Translations under genes and position numbers: made by a program
Assembly (NCBI GenBank): GCA_029937635.1
Contig: JAPYPM010000138.1
Span: forward strand, 1 to 6,162
Direction of reading: 5' to 3'
From: Nitrospinaceae bacterium
GTDB lineage: Bacteria; Nitrospinota; Nitrospinia; Nitrospinales; VA-1
DNA length: 6,162 nucleotides
Notes under the pieces: model-generated
Database searches by the model: none
What the model was told of the DNA's origin: nothing
The model's input: only the letters and a program-made list of their open reading frames with translations
Shown here: one piece after another, positions 1-5,128 of the stretch
How the letters are laid out: each line of letters opens with the position of its first letter
How positions within the stretch are numbered: position 1 is the stretch's first letter

Positions 1-783
1 TATATTTGGTAAAAGAGGGCTGTCTGGATAGTCTTTGGCGTATTTTCTAAATAGATTAATTGCTCCAGTTTCGTTTTTTTCTATTTTTTCTGTTTCCCCA
101 GTTTCCGGATCAATTTCGCCATCAATTTCGATCGTGTAATTGGCAAACTTTCCGTCTTGATAGACTTTTAAAGCTTTTTGATATTCTTCCCAGCCGCTTT
201 CTTTTCTTTCTTCGTCGTCTTTTAAAATAACCTCTTTTACTTGATCAGGTGATAGGCCCTTCATCTTTGCGACTTTAGTTTTTTCAGGTTTTGATTTTTT
301 CTTTTTTTCTTTTTTTTTGCCAATTTTGGTTTTGAGAAATGGTTCAGTAGTTCCCTTTAGATCTAGAATTATCTGGGAGGCAGACTTGTTTTTGTGGTGA
401 AAAAAACGAGTGTTTGAATTTTTTAATTGGAGGGTTAAAGTGGTTTGATTTTTATTAGACTGGACACCAACTGCCGCAAGGTTTTTATCGCGATATTTTC
501 TCGATCGTACTTTTGGTGTTACTGACGTATCATTAAATACAAGAGCAATTTTTTTTTCTACAAAGTTAGCCGTGACCTGATATTCTACAGGTCCTGCAAT
601 ATCCAAAATAAGTCTTGTATATTGTGGGTGAGGACCTATCTTTATTTGCTTAATTTGTTTTACCGGAGCCATTCCTCCAGTTTCCTGCTCTTGTGCGTAA
701 ACTTTTTTCTCCACACCGATCGCCAAAATCAGTATGGGAAGAATTAATAGGGCAATTAGTCTATTTTTTTTTAAAAAATTCAT
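1..783 (-). CDS. Exported AMIN-domain protein with Lys-rich linker (3' end missing)
   Basis: The frame is open from the ATG at 783-781 to the window edge: 261 codons with no stop. The N-terminus is a signal peptide: KKNR at residues 5-8, a hydrophobic core at 9-24, and a likely signal peptidase I site after VYA (28-30). No lipobox Cys is visible. Residues about 41-145 look like an AMIN domain: IKIGPHPQYTRLILDI at 47-62, then alternating beta strands ending in SQIILDLKG at 136-144. AMIN domains bind envelope or peptidoglycan components in amidases and secretins. A Lys-rich linker (about 151-175) follows. The last part, WEEYQKALKVYQDGKF and then AINLFRKYAKDYPDSP, resembles the start of a TPR or CpoB-like repeat region; this is weaker. 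An in-frame TAA three codons upstream fixes the start; the Shine-Dalgarno is poor. A periplasmic envelope role is inferred, not a specific function. Confidence 0.82.
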   Translation of the reverse strand, partial: MNFLKKNRLIALLILPILILAIGVEKKVYAQEQETGGMAPVKQIKQIKIGPHPQYTRLILDIAGPVEYQVTANFVEKKIALVFNDTSVTPKVRSRKYRDKNLAAVGVQSNKNQTTLTLQLKNSNTRFFHHKNKSASQIILDLKGTTEPFLKTKIGKKKEKKKKSKPEKTKVAKMKGLSPDQVKEVILKDDEERKESGWEEYQKALKVYQDGKFANYTIEIDGEIDPETGETEKIEKNETGAINLFRKYAKDYPDSPLLPNI

Positions 784-842
784 GATATCTTACAATTGCA
801 AGCGTATGAGTGAATACTTCCTAAATTATCTTAAAAGCAATT

Positions 843-851
843 TTTATACCA
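843..851 (-). promoter_or_regulatory. Candidate extended -10 promoter for the AMIN-domain gene
   Basis: On the minus strand the sequence reads TGG-TATAAA, a good extended -10 element (TGn plus a near-consensus hexamer), about 60 bp upstream of the ATG at 783. No convincing -35 hexamer lies at the right distance, which is acceptable for extended -10 promoters. It would give a leader of about 50 nt. Prediction only. Confidence 0.35.
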
Positions 852-905
852 GTTGTAAAGTTATTTCCTTAGAAGAGTTAAGTGAATAACGCTATAAACC
901 ATAAG

Positions 906-917
906 AACTATATAGTT
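906..917. repeat. 12-bp perfect palindrome between divergent promoters
   Basis: AACTATATAGTT is identical to its reverse complement. It lies between the leftward promoter candidate (843-851) and the rightward promoter (982-1009), a position suited to an operator. A palindrome of this length occurs by chance about once or twice in 6 kb of AT-rich DNA, so operator function is speculative. Confidence 0.25.
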
Positions 918-981
918 AGGAATTTTTTTGTGGAGGGGAAATCTTCGAGTATTGCTTAGAAAAATAGCTTTCGTCATATTT

Positions 982-1009
982 TTGACAAGTCGAGCATTTT
1001 TTTTATAGT
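982..1009 (+). promoter_or_regulatory. Sigma70-type promoter for the diguanylate cyclase gene
   Basis: A perfect -35 hexamer TTGACA (982-987) is followed after 16 bp by TATAGT (1004-1009), one mismatch from the consensus -10. The start point would be near 1016, giving a short leader of about 34 nt that contains AAGGGA (1035-1040) nine bases before the ATG at 1050. The spacer is one base shorter than optimal. This is the strongest promoter-like sequence I found in the window. Confidence 0.6.
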
Positions 1010-1049
1010 TTCGACAGTTTTTTTATTCCGTTTAAAGGGAATTTCAAGA

Positions 1050-2075
1050 ATGAGTAAAATTAAATGGAATCAACACCGTTATCAGGAGTTGATTAACCTT
1101 CATAAAGCCATAAGTCTATTAAGCTTGGATGAGATTTCATCTGTGCTTATCAGCCAGCTGCCTTCCGTTTTTTCTATAGATTACTTCACACTATTCCTTT
1201 ACGACAAAGATAAACGAAAATTGAATTTGATATGTCACAACCATCCGGAGATAGAGAGTTCTTTTTCAATTCCTCTATCGAGTTCCCCAATAATGAAAGC
1301 TGCGGTCTTAAGCGGTCAATATGTTCTAGAGCCAGATTTTAGTGCTTCTTCTTATTATCGGGGGGCGGGTAACCCTCTTTTTAAAGAGGGTTATTTTGTG
1401 ACAATTCCCTTAATGATCGAAAAAGAAATCGTAGGGGTCTTAAATATCAATGATGTTACTCAAGACTCGGTAGACGTTGAAGATCTGGACTTTATTTTAA
1501 ACCTATCCGAGTTTATTGCAATGTCGGTCAGTAACGCGGTTTTGTACGAACAGACAAGGACCTTAGCGGTGACTGATGGATTGACAGGTATTTCAAACCG
1601 CCAATACCTAGATAAATCTTTATTAATTGAGTTTGAACGGAGTACACGTTATGGCACTCCTTTATCATTAGTTCTTTTGGATGTGGATCATTTTAAAGAT
1701 GTTAATGATACTTACGGACATCTAAAAGGAGATGATGTTCTTGTAGCTCTTGCTTCTTTGTTGAAAAAATTTTGTCGTACTAATGACATTGCCGCTCGAT
1801 ATGGAGGAGAGGAGTTTTTAATGGTTCTTCCCCAGTCCAATGCCCAGGGTGCTTTTAAAATTGCAGAGCGAATTAGAGAAGAAATGATGAAGCTGAGTTT
1901 TGATGAGAACGAGTCAGGCTTTAGTGTGACTATTAGTTGCGGTGTTGTAGAGCTAAATAAAGATTGCATGGAAAATGTTGATCAGCTAGTTCATATCACG
2001 GATAAGGCCCTTTATGAAGCAAAGAACAGCGGGAGAAATAAAACTGTTATAGGAAGTACTGAAAGTAAAAAATAA
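1050..2075 (+). CDS. GAF-GGDEF diguanylate cyclase
   Basis: This protein probably makes cyclic di-GMP from two GTP in the cytoplasm under control of an N-terminal sensor domain. Residues about 10-165 fit a GAF domain (strands TLFLYD and LNLICH, later FVTIPLMIEKEIVGVLNI at 116-133). A linker helix (about 150-172) leads into the GGDEF domain (about 173-335): DGLTGISNR at 176-184, DVDHFKDVND at 211-220, GHLKGDD at 223-229, the active-site variant GGEEF at 252-256, and the usual C-terminal ALYEAKNSGRN at 320-330. GGEEF is a catalytically competent form. RTND at 243-246 lies exactly five residues before GGEEF and is the classical RxxD inhibitory site, so product feedback is expected. There is no membrane segment, receiver or EAL domain. 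The GAF ligand cannot be told. The ATG start is supported by AAGGGA at 1035-1040 and the promoter just upstream. It appears to be a single-gene transcription unit. Confidence 0.93.
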   Translation: MSKIKWNQHRYQELINLHKAISLLSLDEISSVLISQLPSVFSIDYFTLFLYDKDKRKLNLICHNHPEIESSFSIPLSSSPIMKAAVLSGQYVLEPDFSASSYYRGAGNPLFKEGYFVTIPLMIEKEIVGVLNINDVTQDSVDVEDLDFILNLSEFIAMSVSNAVLYEQTRTLAVTDGLTGISNRQYLDKSLLIEFERSTRYGTPLSLVLLDVDHFKDVNDTYGHLKGDDVLVALASLLKKFCRTNDIAARYGGEEFLMVLPQSNAQGAFKIAERIREEMMKLSFDENESGFSVTISCGVVELNKDCMENVDQLVHITDKALYEAKNSGRNKTVIGSTESKK

Positions 2076-2101
2076 AAATCAAATAGACACCTTATTTTTT
2101 A
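2066..2101. terminator. Possible bidirectional terminator between convergent genes
   Basis: TAAAAAATAA (2066-2075) and TTATTTTTTA (2092-2101) are perfect reverse complements, separated by 16 nt. Each arm contains the stop codon of one convergent gene, and on each strand the 3' arm carries a run of six T. This is the layout of a shared two-way intrinsic terminator. However, the stem is entirely A-T, so it would be weak, and both arms partly reflect Lys-Lys-stop endings. No GC-rich hairpin exists elsewhere between the genes. Confidence 0.3.
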
Positions 2102-3939
2102 AATACTTTATTTATTCTAGCTATTAAGTGAAGAATAGACCTTGTGCAACCTAATAGGTCTACTAATGAAAGACTTTCTCCAGGTTCGTGCATTCGTGAA
2201 TCAGGGTCATACGGTCCAAGGCATAAAGGCTGAGTTCTGGGAATGGCGTCGGTTAGTTTGGCAACAAAGGGTATAGAACCTCCACATCCATAAATACAAG
2301 CTTTTTGACCATAGCCCATCTCTAAAGATTCCAAAGCCACTGGAAATATGGGGTGTGTTATGGGTGTGATCCACGGAGAGGCTCCTCTATCGAATTTCAT
2401 TTTCATCTTGCAATTTTTAGGAAGTTTTTTTTGTAAGTATTCCTTAAGAGCGTTTTCAGCTTTTTTTTCCTGATTCCCCGGGGCAAGCCGAATTTCTACT
2501 ATGGCCTTGGCACTAGAATCTTCAAAGAGTTTTACTGTTTCGTCTTCCTTAACAAATAGAGAGCAAGTTTCAATTATTGATTTGTCAAAAGTTGCGCCAC
2601 AGGCTTTTTGAATTTCAGGCGGAAGAGAGCCGTCACTTTTTATTAAGCTGTCAATCATTCGAGCAAGTTGTAGCTCTGCTATTGGAAACGGCCCTCCATT
2701 TACTCCAGAGTGAGGGTCCTTGGTTGATGATGCTAAAATTAAGTCGAATGATGTATATTTTGATTCCTCCGCAAATCTTCGAACAGTTATTTTGAGATTA
2801 AATGGGTTGTTTTTTTTAAAAAATTCTAGAAGTTTTAATTGAAGTGCCTCAGGATTGGAGCATGGGTTAAAACGAATTCGAGCTCCAGCACGACCAAAAA
2901 TTATACTACCTGCAACACGGTGCCCTGGTCTAGCATTGACGGCGGACTTTCTGAGTTGAGCTTCCAATATTGACGTTATTTCAGCTGGTACGGTAAGCGA
3001 AGTTTCTGGTAATAAACCTGCAGAGTTCCTCAATAAGTTGACAGTAGTTGGGACATATGAAAAACCAGTTTTTTCTTCCTTTGTAACAGGTATATCTGCT
3101 TTAGCAATTGCATCTATAGCTAAAGAATGATCTTCTCGGATTAATGTGGCTAGTAATTTATAAAGGGCAGTTTGGGCATCTAATTTAGCTGTTTTACTGA
3201 AATCAATAGAGACCTCTAACTGAGTAATACCTCGAAGTGAGGTAGTGAGACCAGGATGGCCAGTGGCAGGGTTAATCACATCGGTAATGACCACGTAATC
3301 GACATCATTGAAGAATTCTTGATTCTGTGAAATTTGTTCCACTAAAGAGTGTGAACCACACTCCTCTTCAGTTTCGTAAAGTATTTTTATATTGCAAGGT
3401 AATGCTAGGAATTTGTCTTTAAAAAGGTTGTTTTTGTCAGATTCGATGGCCCGTAGAGTTGCATCAATCGCCAACCCTATTGCAATAACACCGCTTAGAT
3501 CATCAGCTGCACCCCTGCCATAGGCTCTAGTCTTGTCAGAGTTCCATGTGAGTTTGGTAGGTGCTATCCCTCCCCACTTTTCAAATTTTTCATCATCCAT
3601 ATAAGGTTGCTTATCTAGATGCGCATAAAAAAGAAGGGTGGGTTTTTTGGAAGAAACTACCAGTTCCGCCAGTAAGATAGGTGTAGCGTTAACAGAACTT
3701 TCAGGAGGGGTGTTAATTTTTATGTTTTTGAATCCTAGTTCCCGAAGGTATTTACTTGCGCAGTCTAATATTTCCTTCATGTCTGAAGGGGTTTTCCGGT
3801 CGCCTTTAAATTCATTGACGCTGAAACTACGACTATCTATGCGGACCATTTCTTCCAGTACGTCTAGGTGTTTCAAAACAAGACTTGAGTCCGTTCGTAT
3901 TTCCGTTGCAGCAAAATCGTCTAATATTTTTGGATTCAT
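2092..3939 (-). CDS. M20-family metallopeptidase with tandem lid domains
   Basis: A zinc-dependent exopeptidase or amidohydrolase of the M20 family (PepV, carnosinase, CPG2, DapE relatives), probably cytoplasmic because no signal peptide is seen. Conserved residues occur in order: YAHLD (H107 metal ligand, D109), GRGAADD (D146 bridging metal ligand), ETEEECGS (E192 catalytic base, E193 ligand), VVITD (D220 ligand), GCGGSIPF at 551-558, and MHEPGE (H584 ligand). DPHSGVNGG at 409-416 matches the lid-domain His motif of carnosinase-like dipeptidases. At 615 residues it is about 130-200 longer than usual; the excess lies between D220 and the HSG motif and looks like a second lid domain (first about 233-385, second about 386-525). 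Dipeptidase activity is the best guess; the substrate is unknown. The ATG is preceded by AAGG (minus strand, 3953-3950) ten bases upstream. It appears to be transcribed alone, converging on the cyclase gene. Confidence 0.9.
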   Translation of the reverse strand: MNPKILDDFAATEIRTDSSLVLKHLDVLEEMVRIDSRSFSVNEFKGDRKTPSDMKEILDCASKYLRELGFKNIKINTPPESSVNATPILLAELVVSSKKPTLLFYAHLDKQPYMDDEKFEKWGGIAPTKLTWNSDKTRAYGRGAADDLSGVIAIGLAIDATLRAIESDKNNLFKDKFLALPCNIKILYETEEECGSHSLVEQISQNQEFFNDVDYVVITDVINPATGHPGLTTSLRGITQLEVSIDFSKTAKLDAQTALYKLLATLIREDHSLAIDAIAKADIPVTKEEKTGFSYVPTTVNLLRNSAGLLPETSLTVPAEITSILEAQLRKSAVNARPGHRVAGSIIFGRAGARIRFNPCSNPEALQLKLLEFFKKNNPFNLKITVRRFAEESKYTSFDLILASSTKDPHSGVNGGPFPIAELQLARMIDSLIKSDGSLPPEIQKACGATFDKSIIETCSLFVKEDETVKLFEDSSAKAIVEIRLAPGNQEKKAENALKEYLQKKLPKNCKMKMKFDRGASPWITPITHPIFPVALESLEMGYGQKACIYGCGGSIPFVAKLTDAIPRTQPLCLGPYDPDSRMHEPGESLSLVDLLGCTRSILHLIARINKVFKK

Positions 3940-4348
3940 TGGATAGCTACCTTATCAAGGGTTAAAGTAAAAAAATGCTTCAATTAAAAAGTTTTAAGAG
4001 TAAGTTTGTTAATAATATTATGATTCAAAGGGGAATGTGATTTCAGCAAATAAGTAAGTTATGTTGAAAATGGAGTGTAGTTTGTTAAGATGTCAATTTA
4101 TTTTAAAATATTTAAAATTAATTTGAATTTTTTTAATAATATCGGTTTGGTCCCTGCTTTTGTTAGTTAAAGAAGTAATTTTAACTTTTGTTGATATCAT
4201 AGAAAACAGTTGAATTGTTTAATCTGCTTAATTGAGAGTTAAACTATGAGCTATCTCAGCACATCTTTTTTTACTGACATAGTCACAGCAACGCAAATAA
4301 GAAAATTCTGCTGAGTCATTTAAGTGAACCGTTTTAGAGGATTTTGTT
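3940..4348. other. 409-bp AT-rich divergent intergenic region
   Basis: No convincing gene is present; the best small frame (4061-4126, plus, 21 codons) has a weak ribosome site and no recognisable product. The region must hold promoters for the leftward peptidase and the rightward glycosyltransferase. Leftward, a weak candidate is CTGAAA (4046-4041), 18 bp, CATAAT (4022-4017). Rightward, no good -35/-10 pair stands out; CTGACA (4274-4279), 17 bp, ATAAGA (4297-4302) is the least poor. Bases about 4090-4140 are almost pure A/T and could act as an UP-like or bent element. A 10-bp A/T palindrome lies at 4012-4021. The right third holds inverted repeats described separately. Confidence 0.6.
4233..4315 (+). 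promoter_or_regulatory. Leader with competing inverted repeats before the GT2 gene
   Basis: TGAGA (4233-4237) can pair with TCTCA (4254-4258). CTCAGCA (4255-4261) can instead pair with TGCTGAG (4309-4315), and a small TGAC/GTCA dyad (4275-4278, 4282-4285) sits inside that larger loop. The first two pairings share bases 4255-4258 and so exclude each other, as in attenuators or riboswitch-like leaders. The stems are short, no known riboswitch class is recognised, and no terminator T-run follows, so this is only a candidate. It matters only if transcription begins upstream of about 4230. Confidence 0.2.
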
Positions 4349-4351
4349 TTG
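4336..4351 (+). promoter_or_regulatory. Shine-Dalgarno fixing a TTG start codon
   Basis: AGAGGA (4336-4341) lies seven bases before TTG (4349-4351). In this frame a TGA at 4325-4327 closes the upstream side, and no ATG or GTG occurs between it and the TTG. The encoded N-terminus begins directly with the conserved glycosyltransferase strand KLSVVIPVHNE, so initiation must be at or very near this TTG. Confidence 0.8.
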
Positions 4352-5032
4352 AAACTATCAGTTGTTATCCCGGTTCATAACGAAAAAAAAACTTTAGATG
4401 AACTGATTTCTCGTGTGGAGGCAGTAAATCTAGAGAAGGAAATCATAATTGTCGATGATGCTTCTACTGATGGAACTCGACAACTGCTTAAGAAATATGA
4501 AGAGCGAGAAAAGTTTAAAGTAATTTACCAACAAAAAAATGCTGGGAAAGGAAGCGCTTTACGTGTCGGGTTCGATAAGGCAGAAGGTGAAATTATAGTA
4601 GTTCAGGACGCAGATCTCGAATATGACCCCACAGATTATCCTGAATTGTTAAAGCCCATTCTCGATGGTCGTGCTGATGTGGTTTATGGCTCTCGTTTTT
4701 TGGGTGGACCTCACCGAGTATTTTTCTTCTGGCATTACGTGGGTAATAAAATTTTAACCACACTATGTAATATGTGTACCAATTTATGCCTCACTGATAT
4801 GGAGACGGGTTACAAGGTTTTTAGGAGGACAGTTCTTGATGCTTTTACTCTAAAATCGAACCGTTTCGGTTTTGAGCCTGAGTTTACCTGTAAAGTTGCT
4901 CTTAATAAATTCCGCATATATGAAGTTCCCATTTCATACAGTGGCCGAGATTACGAGGATGGTAAAAAAATAGGTTGGAAAGACGGTGTGGCCGCTCTAT
5001 GGTTTATTTTTCGTTTTCGTTTTTTTAGTTGA
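4349..5032 (+). CDS. DPM1-like family 2 glycosyltransferase
   Basis: This 227-residue enzyme matches the dolichol/polyprenyl-phosphate mannosyl- or glucosyl-transferase branch of GT2, which moves a sugar from a nucleotide sugar to polyprenyl phosphate at the cytoplasmic membrane face. Visible motifs are SVVIPVHNE at 4-12, IIIVDDASTDGT at 32-43 (nucleotide binding), KNAGKGSALRVGF at 63-75, QDADLEYDP at 86-94 (metal-binding DAD at 87-89), GSRF at 114-117, LTDMETGYKVFRR at 148-160, FGFEPE at 173-178, and VPISYSGRDYEDGKKIGWKDG at 193-213. It ends soon after, with no C-terminal membrane domain, so it is the short DPM1-type form and probably membrane-associated. The sugar (mannose, glucose or other) cannot be read from sequence. 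Translation starts at TTG behind a good AGAGGA. The membrane-protein gene 96 bp downstream on the same strand is a plausible partner. An A9 run lies in codons 12-15. Confidence 0.9.
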   Translation: MKLSVVIPVHNEKKTLDELISRVEAVNLEKEIIIVDDASTDGTRQLLKKYEEREKFKVIYQQKNAGKGSALRVGFDKAEGEIIVVQDADLEYDPTDYPELLKPILDGRADVVYGSRFLGGPHRVFFFWHYVGNKILTTLCNMCTNLCLTDMETGYKVFRRTVLDAFTLKSNRFGFEPEFTCKVALNKFRIYEVPISYSGRDYEDGKKIGWKDGVAALWFIFRFRFFS

Positions 5033-5043
5033 CATGGCATGTC
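5031..5043. repeat. Short dyad overlapping the GT2 stop codon
   Basis: GACATG-G-CATGTC is a 6-bp inverted repeat around a single base, beginning inside the TGA stop. As RNA the one-base loop is too tight for the full stem, so if functional it is more likely a protein site. No T-run follows it, so it is not an intrinsic terminator. Nothing else supports a role. Confidence 0.2.
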
Positions 5044-5080
5044 TTTGACTAGCCATTCCAGTTACTAATTGCACCCTTCA

Positions 5081-5097
5081 TTCAACTTAAGTTTGAA
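5081..5097 (+). repeat. Weak imperfect hairpin between GT2 and membrane-protein genes
   Basis: TTCAACTTAAGTTTGAA forms an imperfect dyad (TTCA with TGAA around the palindrome ACTTAAGT, one bulged T) and is followed by TAAATTTTTC. The stem is A-T rich and the T-run is broken, so it would be a poor terminator, leaving cotranscription of the flanking genes plausible. Confidence 0.2.
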
Positions 5098-5128
5098 TAA
5101 ATTTTTCAAATGATAGGTAACAGAGAAA

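Noticed and set aside
295..318. Long T-runs that look like a terminator tail on the plus strand
   Set aside because: They are the complement of Lys codons in the AMIN protein's linker and no GC-rich stem precedes them.
1712..1969. Open frame of 85 codons on the minus strand inside the cyclase gene
   Set aside because: It lies wholly opposite the conserved GGDEF coding sequence and its translation shows no domain or signal; it is a shadow frame.
2577..2795. Open frame of 72 codons on the plus strand inside the peptidase gene
   Set aside because: Opposite a well-supported M20 gene, with no recognisable protein features.
3638..3946. Open frame of 102 codons on the plus strand over the start of the peptidase gene
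   Set aside because: Antisense to the conserved N-terminal catalytic region; composition is Ser/Leu-rich as expected for a shadow of this gene.
4012..4021. 10-bp palindrome ATAATATTAT
   Set aside because: Entirely A/T in a very A/T-rich stretch, so it has little information; probably chance.
4061..4126. Short plus-strand frame of 21 codons in the intergenic region
   Set aside because: Weak ribosome site, no attenuator-like codon run or terminator behind it, and such short frames are expected by chance.
878..4328. TTAAGTGAA occurring in both main intergenic regions and inside the peptidase gene
   Set aside because: A 9-base match seen also in coding DNA, with different flanks and no consistent promoter position; not a supported repeat or operator.
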